Below, one piece after another: positions 1 to 7,823 of a DNA stretch of 64,000 bases. Each line of letters starts with the position of its first letter. The first letter of the stretch is position 1. The stretch comes from an uncultured Pseudohongiella sp. (GTDB lineage: Bacteria > Pseudomonadota > Gammaproteobacteria > Pseudomonadales > Pseudohongiellaceae): contig CACAEJ010000004.1 of the NCBI GenBank assembly GCA_902531515.1, positions 29,625 to 93,624 on the forward strand. The letters are read 5' to 3'. The translations under genes were made by a program, and so were the position numbers. The notes under the pieces were generated by a model. That model had not been told where the DNA came from, made no database searches, and was given only the letters and a program-made list of their open reading frames with translations.

Positions 1-1
1 T

Positions 2-496
2 ACTAATAATAGCTTTTTCGCAGACCAAAGGTTTTTTAAAAGTGATTTCGGTGTAGATGTTCTTTTGCCAACTGTAAGTGAAGAAGAAAATATATTCAGT
101 GACTATGCTTCAACCGGGTTTACACTACGCGCCCATCCAATAGCACTATTTCGGAAGCATTTGAATTATTATCAAGTTACCTCCGCTAGCGAACTAAATA
201 ATATTGGTGATCGAGTTAGTGTTAAAGTAGTCGGTTTAGTCACTTGCCGTCAACGACCAATGACAGCAGCAGGTGTTACATTTCTAACTTTAGAAGATGA
301 GAGCGGAGTTATCAATGTTGTCGTCTGGCCCCGCATAGGTGAGCGGTTGAGGCCAGTTGTACGACAGTCAACTTTGATGGGAGCTGCTGGTCAGATACAG
401 GAGAATGAAGGAGTTATCCATCTTATTGCACAAGAGTTAGTTGACCTCAGTCATTGGTTGGGAACTTTGGAATCATATTCAAGAGAATTTTCATAA
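2..496 (+). CDS. dnaE2: Error-prone DNA polymerase DnaE2, C-terminal part (cut by window edge)
   Basis: The frame is open from the first bases of the window, so this is the last ~164 residues of a larger protein. It carries the OB-fold that ends C-family polymerases (stretch reading VGLVTCRQRP, then TFLTLEDESG and NVVVWP) and ends in SYSREFS, close to the SRDF-type end of DnaE2 proteins. DnaE2 is the catalytic polymerase of the ImuA/ImuB/DnaE2 translesion mutasome. Its partners imuB and imuA lie immediately downstream but on the opposite strand, so the genes converge with 36 bp between stop codons. That is unlike the usual co-directional imuA-imuB-dnaE2 operon. Plain DnaE is less likely given this context. 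The promoter and any LexA site are outside the window. Confidence 0.85.
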   Translation, partial: TNNSFFADQRFFKSDFGVDVLLPTVSEEENIFSDYASTGFTLRAHPIALFRKHLNYYQVTSASELNNIGDRVSVKVVGLVTCRQRPMTAAGVTFLTLEDESGVINVVVWPRIGERLRPVVRQSTLMGAAGQIQENEGVIHLIAQELVDLSHWLGTLESYSREFS

Positions 497-532
497 TTAG
501 TATCGGCTCCGATTCCATCAAAGGACAGCTTC

Positions 533-1993
533 TTACGAAAAATAGCCATGTAAATACCACTTCTTCTCTTTTTCGCGCTCTCTATATATCCATAATCGAC
601 TACCATTCTGTTCAATTGCGACATAGTAATCTCGCAGTACGTGACTTGTATGCCACCAATGCGTTTCAATTCTCTCTGGACCGCTAATGATAGTAATAGA
701 ATTCTCGTTATATAATCTCCCACCTTTAACGGACAGTTCTTTTGGATGCTGAAGTAGCATAAAAGGGCGGGGAACTGTTGAGATTATTTCTTGCTTCACT
801 TTTGAATTTTTTACTTGGTCATATCGTAACTGCTTAACCGTAAATTCCGGACAATGGTCCGAAACCGCGCTTATTTTATGCACAAAATCTTTACCTAGCT
901 TGGCTACCAATTGTTCCATCAATCCAACTAGGTCCCGATTATACTCGCCGTGTCTCCTTACACATTCTAGGGACAAGGATTCGCTATTACCATAAAACGG
1001 TTGGAAATCATTGAGCTCCAACTTTACAGCTACTACTGGAGCAGGTAGTTTAAGATTTCTTAAATGTGTTTCCAGGAGTTGTGAAAAATGCTTCTCGGAG
1101 CGACTAGGCAGTCGCATTCCTATATTGATAACCGTATCAAGTTCTCTATGATGGCTCAATGAGACTTGAAGGCTAGTTATGCTTAAATCGCGGTTGCGTA
1201 AAAATTCGCATGATTTTGCTAGCATTCTTTCAGCTACTAATAATAGCTGATTTATTTCCTCTATTTCATAAGGCAGTACATAACAATTAGAAAAATTCGG
1301 TGGCGCTGTGAAGTTGCATATGGGCTCTGGCTTTAGACTGAGTGCTTTATTGATGGTAGCTACTAGATCGTCGTTTCCGAAGCGTTCTTGTAAACCATTT
1401 GATGGTAAAAGCCAGAGATCGTTTAAATAGCGCACGCCCATATTATTCAATTTTTGGAAATTTTCTTTACTTATATCTAAAACATCAATTGATAATTTAC
1501 CTAACGCAGAGCGTAAGTTCTCCTTACGATAAATTAATAGCCTCCGACCTGATCGAGCTAATAATAAACTACCAGTAATTGTAGGGCAGGCAGCATAAGA
1601 GAAATATTTTGGTAGTCCTAATTCTCTTAACTTAGACTCGATAGATTCTTTTAGTATTCCATGAATGTTATCGATACCATCAAAATATCGTAGACTACTA
1701 CGAACTTCACAAGCTATAGCTTGCTTCTTAATAGTTATATTAGAACTGATACCTTTTAATAATACTGCTAACTGATTTAAATAATTCTCTCTTTGAAATT
1801 CATTTAACTCAGTCAGCTGAGGGAAATAAAGGGCATACCAAAGGCTGCTAAATTTTTCTACTTTGTATATTTCATCTGATTTTTTTATTGAGGATAATTT
1901 CCTCTCTTGCAATGAAAGAGCGTTATCTAGCGCTATGCGATCAATACAGTGACTCTTTAGAGAATATTGTTTCTTAGTATCTGTATGAGACAA
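533..1993 (-). CDS. imuB: ImuB, inactive Y-family polymerase-like mutasome subunit
   Basis: A 486-residue protein of the DinB/UmuC-like ImuB family. The core begins around residue 50 with WYALYFPQL, the position where most ImuB proteins start, so there is an N-terminal extension of about 49 residues. The C-terminus reads RLWIYRE and KKWYLHGYFS, typical of ImuB. ImuB is known to bridge the beta clamp, ImuA and DnaE2 in SOS mutagenesis and lacks the catalytic acidic residues of true Y polymerases. A TTG start is chosen because AGGAA lies 7 nt upstream at the end of imuA and no internal ATG would keep the family N-terminus. The gene follows imuA after 15 bp and so probably shares its LexA-controlled transcript. 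Confidence 0.88.
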   Translation of the reverse strand: MSHTDTKKQYSLKSHCIDRIALDNALSLQERKLSSIKKSDEIYKVEKFSSLWYALYFPQLTELNEFQRENYLNQLAVLLKGISSNITIKKQAIACEVRSSLRYFDGIDNIHGILKESIESKLRELGLPKYFSYAACPTITGSLLLARSGRRLLIYRKENLRSALGKLSIDVLDISKENFQKLNNMGVRYLNDLWLLPSNGLQERFGNDDLVATINKALSLKPEPICNFTAPPNFSNCYVLPYEIEEINQLLLVAERMLAKSCEFLRNRDLSITSLQVSLSHHRELDTVINIGMRLPSRSEKHFSQLLETHLRNLKLPAPVVAVKLELNDFQPFYGNSESLSLECVRRHGEYNRDLVGLMEQLVAKLGKDFVHKISAVSDHCPEFTVKQLRYDQVKNSKVKQEIISTVPRPFMLLQHPKELSVKGGRLYNENSITIISGPERIETHWWHTSHVLRDYYVAIEQNGSRLWIYREREKEKKWYLHGYFS

Positions 1994-2008
1994 ATCAATT
2001 TCCTGATA

Positions 2009-2647
2009 CTAAGAAATTTGCAAGTGGTGTTTATATAGTTTGACGTTGGTAGACTTTGCTCGGGAACCACCATGAGCTTTAATTACAGTAATAGAAGCTT
2101 GGTCAAAGGCCGTGATATTTTTTATTCGTATGCGCATGTTTGACGGCGAGTATTTGTTATCACGACTTTTAAAAATGAATCCAAGTGTGCCTCCGGTTTC
2201 AGCTGCGATTTGGAGGCGGCGCAATACTTTAACTGACAACCATGTTTGCCAGGTTAATACTAACCCACAATTACTGCTTCTTAAGGCTCTTTCCATACTC
2301 CATAAAGCGTCTTTACAAGGAACGGCTTTATTTACTACTAATATTTGACTTGTATCGATTCCAGCTTGTAGTAAGGCTGGAGCATAGACTATGTGAGGAG
2401 GACAAACCCAAAGAATCCATTTGCCTTGTTTAATTACTGAAAGCATCAATGGAATTAGTAGTTGTAGCTCGCCAATGCCGTGGTACTCATTTATGATTTC
2501 AACTAGGCCTTTCTTTGGCCAACCTCCTTTTGGCAATATACTGTCAAGTTCTTTATGGCCAGTGCTACTATGATTTACTCTACCAATATCACAAGCACGC
2601 CATAGATTCTCACTGCCTGATAGTAATTTTTCTATATTCTCTCTCAT
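2009..2647 (-). CDS. imuA: ImuA, RecA-like mutasome accessory protein
   Basis: A 212-residue SulA/RecA-like protein. Near residues 29-50 it has TGHKELDSILPKGGWPKKGL, matching the N-terminal ImuA motif (ST-G...LD..LP.GGWP.G.L.EI), followed by a degenerate RecA-type core (WILWVCPP, GLVLTWQTW). ImuA works with ImuB and DnaE2 in damage-induced mutagenesis. It is the first gene of the imuAB unit. The ATG at 2647 lies 39-58 nt from a perfect LexA operator, as expected for an SOS promoter. The Shine-Dalgarno is weak. No truncation is apparent. Confidence 0.88.
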   Translation of the reverse strand: MRENIEKLLSGSENLWRACDIGRVNHSSTGHKELDSILPKGGWPKKGLVEIINEYHGIGELQLLIPLMLSVIKQGKWILWVCPPHIVYAPALLQAGIDTSQILVVNKAVPCKDALWSMERALRSSNCGLVLTWQTWLSVKVLRRLQIAAETGGTLGFIFKSRDNKYSPSNMRIRIKNITAFDQASITVIKAHGGSRAKSTNVKLYKHHLQIS

Positions 2648-2685
2648 AAATCTTTATCTTTGCTTCTACAAAAAGGCTACGCTTA

Positions 2686-2705
2686 AACTGTATATATATA
2701 CAGTA
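2686..2705 (-). promoter_or_regulatory. LexA operator (SOS box) for imuA-imuB
   Basis: The core CTGTATATATATACAG at 2688-2703 is a perfect CTGT-N8-ACAG palindrome with an alternating AT spacer, essentially the E. coli LexA consensus. It lies about 40 bp upstream of the imuA start, so LexA bound there would block the imuAB promoter. The palindrome is symmetric; the strand given is that of the regulated operon. Confidence 0.93.
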
Positions 2706-2873
2706 TTATAAGAGTAAAAGATAGTAGATCAACAGTAGTTTTAGAGATTTCTAAAAAAATAAACATTAAATATAAGTCATAGACTATTGTTTTAAATAAA
2801 TTTAATTCTAAAGCTTTAAACGCTTGAGCCGCTAAGTCACGTGTGAAAGTAATCTGCCACTAGGAGTAGGAAA

Positions 2874-2963
2874 ATGAGAAAGCCTGATATGGTTACCGTT
2901 GTGGTCATGTTATTCGTTGCAAGTGCATTGGCAAGCGGAGTTGCTCAGAGCGCTTTAATCTGA
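2874..2963 (+). CDS. Small single-span membrane protein, 29 residues
   Basis: A short frame begins with ATG at 2874, 5 nt after AGGAGTAGG, a very good Shine-Dalgarno. It encodes 29 residues: a charged start (MRKPD), a hydrophobic stretch of about 18 residues (VTVVVMLFVASALASGVA) and a short tail. This fits a single transmembrane helix or a minimal signal-anchor. It lies alone in the ~420-bp gap between imuA (divergent) and the cyclo-ligase (convergent). I do not know its function. The ribosome site plus a clean membrane profile make it likely real rather than chance. Confidence 0.55.
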   Translation: MRKPDMVTVVVMLFVASALASGVAQSALI

Positions 2964-3069
2964 GCGGGATAGATCTTGACTCAAAATCCTGAATAATTAA
3001 GCAGCGTCTCTTGAAGCTGATTTCGCAGCAGGAAGGAATCGCGCCACTGCTACTCTTCAAAAATTTAAA

Positions 3070-3666
3070 TTACGGACGATTAGATCGATATATTCTCTCT
3101 CCAGTTACGATCAGATCGAGTCTGACATCCCACTTTTCGGTCGGGATTTCCTGCACATGCTGGCATTCATGGGCTAAGCCAACCAAAAGGGGCTGTATAG
3201 ACGAATTTTGGTCCTTGAAATTAAAAGTTTTGTCGTAGAGGCCTTTACCCATTCCTAGCCGAGAGCATTTATCGTCGAAACCAACTAAGGGAACGAACAC
3301 GACTTCTAAATCGAACGGTGATATTAAGGACCCGTGGGGCAAGGGCTCTTGGATTCCCCATTTACTCTCTTTCAACAACGTTTCCTGATCATACAAACCA
3401 AAGTTCATCTCATTTTCGCTACTTTTGGGTATTATTGGTAAATAACAAGACTTACCCTGATTTATAGCTTCTTGAAGGATTTGCTTTGGGTCCAGTTCGC
3501 CATCAAAGCTGATATAAAAAGCGAGATTGGTCGCTGACATGAAGAAATCCTGCCGAACGATCAATTCATAAACTGCATTAGATGCTGCCTGCTGGTCGTC
3601 GACAAGTAAATTGCGTCTAAGATACCTGAGAGAATCACGCAGTTGTTTCCTTTGTCTTTTCTTCAT
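3070..3666 (-). CDS. ygfA: 5-formyltetrahydrofolate cyclo-ligase
   Basis: A 198-residue member of the 5-FTHF cyclo-ligase family, which converts 5-formyl-THF to 5,10-methenyl-THF using ATP in one-carbon metabolism. Visible motifs are KKRQRKQLRDSLRYLRR at the N-terminus (substrate/ATP basic region), LAFYISFDGELDP, PLVGFDDKCSRLGMGKGLYDKTF (the conserved G.R.G.G.G.YD ATP site) and VGLAHECQ. The frame runs on upstream to 3810, but that portion is 6S RNA sequence, so the ATG at 3666 was chosen; the resulting length suits the family. As in E. coli (ssrS-ygfA), the gene follows 6S RNA and is probably processed from the same transcript. Confidence 0.9.
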   Translation of the reverse strand: MKKRQRKQLRDSLRYLRRNLLVDDQQAASNAVYELIVRQDFFMSATNLAFYISFDGELDPKQILQEAINQGKSCYLPIIPKSSENEMNFGLYDQETLLKESKWGIQEPLPHGSLISPFDLEVVFVPLVGFDDKCSRLGMGKGLYDKTFNFKDQNSSIQPLLVGLAHECQHVQEIPTEKWDVRLDLIVTGERIYRSNRP

Positions 3667-3703
3667 AAGAACGAAGGTATTAGTGAGAAAGAAAAAGCCA
3701 ATA

Positions 3704-3897
3704 GGGAGAGTCAAGCCCCCCGGAACACCGCTATCAAACTTGCCCTGAACCCAAAGGTTCAGGTGGTGGCTCCCGCGATGCATAAGGCTTTCCGTCAAGC
3801 GGACTTGCACACCAACATCTAACGAGTTGCCTCCAGTTATTACGATATCGGCTCAAGAACACTTTTGATTGGCCAATGCTCTAGGGAACTCTCAGCT
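3704..3897 (-). ncRNA. ssrS: 6S RNA
   Basis: The minus strand here matches landmarks of gammaproteobacterial 6S RNA in order: GAGCCGATA on the 5' side of the central bubble, a GTTGGTGTGCAAGTCCGC segment, GACGGAAAGCCTTATGC, then CCACCTGAACC-TTT-GGGTTCAGG forming the near-terminal hairpin arm. The outer strands GAGAG and CTCTC can close the long duplex. Length of about 194 nt and position directly upstream of the cyclo-ligase and downstream of zapA match the family. 6S RNA mimics an open promoter and sequesters sigma70 RNA polymerase in stationary phase. Ends are estimated from the closing stem and the upstream -10 box; an error of a few nucleotides is likely. Confidence 0.88.
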
Positions 3898-3901
3898 TGA
3901 A

Positions 3902-3907
3902 ATTATA
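3902..3907 (-). promoter_or_regulatory. -10 element of the 6S RNA promoter
   Basis: A perfect TATAAT on the minus strand ends 5-10 nt before the inferred 6S RNA 5' end. A good -35 is not obvious: the hexamer 17 nt upstream reads TTTCCT. Confidence 0.5.
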
Positions 3908-4004
3908 TCTTTCTATAGAAGTTGAGGAAAGGTGCATTAAAGAACTGTAGTCGGATTTGGCCTATCGTCACCCTGCTTCTGATAACGATTCGAAAGAGTG
4001 GAGA

Positions 4005-4319
4005 TTATATCTCTAATTGGCGTGATTCGGCGAGAGCCGCATCAACTCTATCTTCTAGTCCCTTTACTTGTTGATCAGTGACATGCTTGGCCTCATTAAT
4101 CTGACGGCTTTTTCGCAGCATTTCATGCGTAATGTTAAGAGCCGCCATTACCGCAATTTTTTCGGCCCCATGGATATTTCCCCTGTCCTTAATTTTCCGC
4201 ATACTTTCATCAAGATAACGCGCTGACTTCATTAAGGCTTCTTGATCTGAGGGAGGACAGTTGACCTGATATTCTTTATCGAGGATCTTAACCTGTACCG
4301 CAGCCGCTTGATTATTCAT
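4005..4319 (-). CDS. zapA: Cell division protein ZapA
   Basis: A 104-residue ZapA-family protein: an N-terminal beta region (VQVKILDKEYQVNCPPSDQEAL) followed by ARYLDESMRKIKD and a long C-terminal coiled coil. ZapA tetramers crosslink and stabilise FtsZ filaments at midcell. ATG at 4319 is preferred over the in-frame TTG four codons upstream because GGA lies at suitable distance and the family starts this way. It sits 18 bp after a TIGR02449/ZapB-like gene and upstream of 6S RNA, the order seen in many gammaproteobacteria. Confidence 0.88.
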   Translation of the reverse strand: MNNQAAAVQVKILDKEYQVNCPPSDQEALMKSARYLDESMRKIKDRGNIHGAEKIAVMAALNITHEMLRKSRQINEAKHVTDQQVKGLEDRVDAALAESRQLEI

Positions 4320-4337
4320 GATTTTATCCAAAAAGAT

Positions 4338-4553
4338 TTAAGAATTATTCATGGCCTTTAGCCGAATCAAAATGGATTCTAGTTTTGATTTGGCCTCTCT
4401 ATTCTTTTCGAGAAGTTGTTTCCGTTCTGCTTGCCAGTTATTTTCACTGGCCTTCAAGATTTGGTTTTTGACCTTCATTTCAGAACAGACCTGAATTAAG
4501 TCATCGACCTTGTTCCTTAATGAATCGAATTTTTCTTCGGTATTTTCAGTCAT
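4338..4553 (-). CDS. TIGR02449-type small coiled-coil protein (ZapB-like)
   Basis: A 71-residue, highly charged protein with a heptad-rich coiled coil along its length (LRNKVDDLIQVCSEMKVKNQILK; ERKQLLEKNREAKSKLESILIRLK). It matches the short proteins commonly encoded just upstream of zapA in gammaproteobacteria (TIGR02449) and resembles ZapB in size and shape. A role at the division ring with ZapA is likely from context but not shown. It is the first gene of the zapA unit, divergent from pepP with about 250 bp between. Confidence 0.75.
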   Translation of the reverse strand: MTENTEEKFDSLRNKVDDLIQVCSEMKVKNQILKASENNWQAERKQLLEKNREAKSKLESILIRLKAMNNS

Positions 4554-4806
4554 TTTTGGCTTTCTTTCTTTGTAATCAATAATCTGGAGTTCTAAGAACA
4601 GATTGTTACAGTATTATTGTGAACGAAATTTTTAGAACGTTTACTATAGAGCCGACGTCAAAATCGGTCAATAATCTAGTTTAACAAATTAAACGTTGGA
4701 TGCATCCGAGCACATCTAAAACCTTTAAAAGAACCAACTGAGACTTGGAAAAGCAGATATTGATCGATTATACGGGAATTTATCGTTGAATTTAGGAAAA
4801 AGCACA

Positions 4807-6129
4807 ATGGGTATCACTAATAGAGAATTTAAAAAACGAAGGAAGGAGTTAATGTCACGGATGGAGCCTAACAGTATTGGGTTGCTGAGCTCAGCACCAG
4901 AGCGTTTACGAAATAATGATGCAGAATACCAATATCGACAAAGTAGTGATTTCTACTATCTTACCGGCTTCTCCGAGCCACAGGCGATAATCGCTCTAGT
5001 GCCAGGTCGTCAGCAAGGTGAAGTTATATTATTTTGTCGAGAAAAAAATTTAGAGAGAGAGTTGTGGGCGGGCTATATCCTAGGCCCGGACGCAGCGATT
5101 GACTCGTTACTAATTGATGACGCATATCCTATAGATGATGTAGATGAAATTATTGTGGGCTTGATTGAAGGTAAGGATCGTATTTACTACTCTATGGGGC
5201 GGGATGATGATTTCGATGGTAAAGTAATGACCTGGGTAAAAAACATTCGTAACAATGCCAAAGTTGGTCCTCCCCCGCCTAGTGAGTTTCAAGTATTAGA
5301 TCATTTACTTCATGAACTGCGTCTAATCAAGAGTCCTGCGGAAATCAAGCTCATTGAAAAGGCGGCAAAAATATCTGCGGAGGGTCATAAAGCGGCCATG
5401 AATCGGTGTGTTCCTGGTCTTAAAGAATACGAATTAGAAGCAGAACTGCAGTATGCTTTTATCCGGAATGGGAGTCGATCACCGGCTTACCAATCAATAG
5501 TGGGCGCAGGCGACAATGCTTGCATACTGCACTATAACTCAAATAACTCAGAAATAAAAAAAGGAGACCTGGTACTAATAGATGCGGGGTGTGAATACGA
5601 TTGTTATGCTTCGGACATAACAAGGACTTTTCCTGCAAGTGGTAAATTTACAGAAGAGCAGAGATTAATATACGAAATAGTCTTGCTCGCGCAGAACGAA
5701 GCTATAAAGACCGTTCAGCCGGGGAATACATGGAATGCCCCACATGACATCTCTGTTAGAGTTATAGTTCAAGGGCTACTTAAACTTGGTCTCCTGAAAG
5801 GCTCTTTATCCCAACAACTCAAATCTGAGGAATATAAACGCTACTATATGCATAGAGTTGGGCATTGGCTTGGGATGGATGTTCATGATGTCGGAGATTA
5901 CAAAATTGATGGCCATTGGCGATTGCTTGAGCCAGGTATGGTTACTACTATCGAGCCCGGCATATATATATCACCTTCAGATACTTCGGTGCCAAAAAAG
6001 TGGCGTGGGATTGGTGTCCGCATTGAAGATGACGTTTTGGTGACAAAAACTGGATACAAAGTATTGAGCCCGGGAATACCGAGAACTATAGAAGACATTG
6101 AGGCATTCATGTCAGAACAAGTTGCCTAA
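4807..6129 (+). CDS. pepP: Xaa-Pro aminopeptidase PepP
   Basis: A 440-residue M24B aminopeptidase P that removes N-terminal residues preceding proline. It has the N-terminal creatinase-like domain (residues ~1-175, with YRQSSDFYYLTGF) and the C-terminal pita-bread domain. All five dinuclear-metal ligands are visible: D259, D270, H353, E383 and E407, matching E. coli PepP spacing. ATG at 4807 has AGGAAAA upstream and gives the E. coli length, so the TTG seven codons earlier was not used. It begins the pepP-ubiH unit (15 bp to ubiH). The ygfB gene that precedes pepP in E. coli is absent here. Confidence 0.93.
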   Translation: MGITNREFKKRRKELMSRMEPNSIGLLSSAPERLRNNDAEYQYRQSSDFYYLTGFSEPQAIIALVPGRQQGEVILFCREKNLERELWAGYILGPDAAIDSLLIDDAYPIDDVDEIIVGLIEGKDRIYYSMGRDDDFDGKVMTWVKNIRNNAKVGPPPPSEFQVLDHLLHELRLIKSPAEIKLIEKAAKISAEGHKAAMNRCVPGLKEYELEAELQYAFIRNGSRSPAYQSIVGAGDNACILHYNSNNSEIKKGDLVLIDAGCEYDCYASDITRTFPASGKFTEEQRLIYEIVLLAQNEAIKTVQPGNTWNAPHDISVRVIVQGLLKLGLLKGSLSQQLKSEEYKRYYMHRVGHWLGMDVHDVGDYKIDGHWRLLEPGMVTTIEPGIYISPSDTSVPKKWRGIGVRIEDDVLVTKTGYKVLSPGIPRTIEDIEAFMSEQVA

Positions 6130-6144
6130 TTTTGGACGTATCTA

Positions 6145-7374
6145 ATGATTATAAAATCACCTAGGGATAACTACGATATCGTAATAGTTGGTGGTGGAAT
6201 GGTCGGTGGGACCTTTGCTGTTACTTTAAGTGAGACTTTAAAAGATAAGGGTCTTAAAATTCTTGTAGTCGAGACCAATGCACCTTTAACTAGAAAACAG
6301 AGTCAGGTGGGTTTTGATTCTCGCTCTACTGCGCTTTCATTCGGATCAAAAAAGATACTGAATGATTCATCAATCTGGTTAGAAGTTGGCAAAAAAGCTG
6401 AACCTATTCGGAATATCATCGTTTCAGATAAGGGAAGGTTTGGTAGGACAAAAATTTCCAGTGAAGAGCAAAATCTCGAAGCTCTTGGATTTGTAGTGGA
6501 GAACAAGGATTTAGTATTGACTTTAAATAACAGATTGAGCTCCTCACGGACAATCGACTATTTTACAGAGGCCAAAATATCTAGTGTTTCTCCTCGAGCG
6601 AATGGTATGAAATTTGACATTAGTACTGATGAAAGTAGCTGGTCTGTTTCTTCGGCGCTATTGGTATTAGCGGAGGGCGGGAGGTCATCGGTTTGTGAAA
6701 AGCTAGGTATTGCGAGGACTCACCAAGACTACAAGCAGCACGCTATAGTGACCAATGTGGCTTTCGAAAACGGTCATGCGGGTAACGCATTTGAGAGATT
6801 CACTGATACCGGCCCGCTTGCGGTTTTACCTCTGCGTAAATTCAAAACAGAAAATAGATGCTCGGTAGTTTGGTCGGTTAACTATCATGAGAGTGATCAT
6901 ATTCTTACCTTAAATCAAGAAGCGTTGCGAAATAAATTACAGGATTCGTTTGGCCATCGGCTCGGAAGAATAGTAAAAGTTGGCAAGTTGGATTGTTTCC
7001 CTTTGAGACTATCAGTAGCGCGAGAGCAGATTAGACCTGGCATAGTTCTGCTCGGAAACGTCGCACATACGCTTCATCCAGTAGCTGGTCAAGGCATGAA
7101 CCTAGCTTTGAGGGACATGGAAGCGCTTGTCAAAAGCATAGGGAAGGGAATTGAAGAGGGCTCGAGTTGCGGGGATATGCGTGTACTCCAACGTTACTTA
7201 GAAAAACAGGCAGATGATCATTATGAAATTATCATGCTTACTGACAGACTAGTATCGCTTTTTTCTAGTAGCGCTACGACAAATGTGATGGCAAGAAAAT
7301 TCGGCTTACTGTCTTTAGAATTGTTTCCTTCGCTCAGGAAAACTTTCGCAAGAAAAGCTATGGGTCTCGTTTGA
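6145..7374 (+). CDS. ubiH: 2-octaprenyl-6-methoxyphenol hydroxylase UbiH
   Basis: A 409-residue FAD monooxygenase of the UbiH/UbiI/COQ6 family that hydroxylates the quinone ring during ubiquinone synthesis. The Rossmann motif GGGMVGG is at the N-terminus, the RSTALSFGSKKIL motif follows, and the C-terminal FAD motif reads LLGNVAHTLHPVAGQGMNLA. The GN rather than GD before the AH-LHP is typical of UbiH (GNAAQTLHP in E. coli), while the second family member at 8405-9637 has GDAAHSIHP. It follows pepP by 15 bp. The extreme C-terminus ARKAMG is conserved. Confidence 0.88.
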   Translation: MIIKSPRDNYDIVIVGGGMVGGTFAVTLSETLKDKGLKILVVETNAPLTRKQSQVGFDSRSTALSFGSKKILNDSSIWLEVGKKAEPIRNIIVSDKGRFGRTKISSEEQNLEALGFVVENKDLVLTLNNRLSSSRTIDYFTEAKISSVSPRANGMKFDISTDESSWSVSSALLVLAEGGRSSVCEKLGIARTHQDYKQHAIVTNVAFENGHAGNAFERFTDTGPLAVLPLRKFKTENRCSVVWSVNYHESDHILTLNQEALRNKLQDSFGHRLGRIVKVGKLDCFPLRLSVAREQIRPGIVLLGNVAHTLHPVAGQGMNLALRDMEALVKSIGKGIEEGSSCGDMRVLQRYLEKQADDHYEIIMLTDRLVSLFSSSATTNVMARKFGLLSLELFPSLRKTFARKAMGLV

Positions 7375-7380
7375 AGAATC

Positions 7381-7788
7381 CTACTCTACGATGCTGCGTA
7401 TTTTCTCGACACGTCTTCTGTTCGCTCCGAGGTCAGTGTAACCGATCCGTGATGCAGATCTTACGTGACTTATATTCTTAAGTTCATTGTAAAGGAATTC
7501 GACATCGTCCACATAACCCATAAAGCGGCTTTTGAATTCTGCTCGTATATAATTATCAGATCGATCAACTATGTTTGCATTATTAAGAGAAGCCAGTGTT
7601 TTTTCTATTTTTTCAAGGTCCGCCTTGATAGGTTTTATTAAATGAGGCGCTTTGGTGTCAAAACTTGATACGCAATTGGGGGAATTTGGACAAGGTGCTA
7701 ATTTATTTTCATAAACTCCGAGATTTTCTGGAGTGTCTCCAGCACATGAGTGCAGAAATGGTAGAATCGAAAGTAAAAGTTTTTTCAT
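7381..7788 (-). CDS. DUF1499 family probable lipoprotein
   Basis: A 135-residue protein with a short hydrophobic leader ending in LHSC, a weak lipobox, then the DUF1499 pattern: APCPNSPNCVSSF, a middle region of short beta strands, and a closing DVEFLYN...IRSASRIGYTDLGANRRRVEKI. DUF1499 proteins are common, poorly understood envelope proteins. It lies tail-to-tail with ubiH (6 bp) and is probably transcribed with the upstream MaoC gene (35 bp). These two genes separate ubiH from ubiI. Confidence 0.8.
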   Translation of the reverse strand: MKKLLLSILPFLHSCAGDTPENLGVYENKLAPCPNSPNCVSSFDTKAPHLIKPIKADLEKIEKTLASLNNANIVDRSDNYIRAEFKSRFMGYVDDVEFLYNELKNISHVRSASRIGYTDLGANRRRVEKIRSIVE

Positions 7789-7823
7789 AATTCAGCGAAA
7801 AGTGCTATTAAATTTTTGATTTT

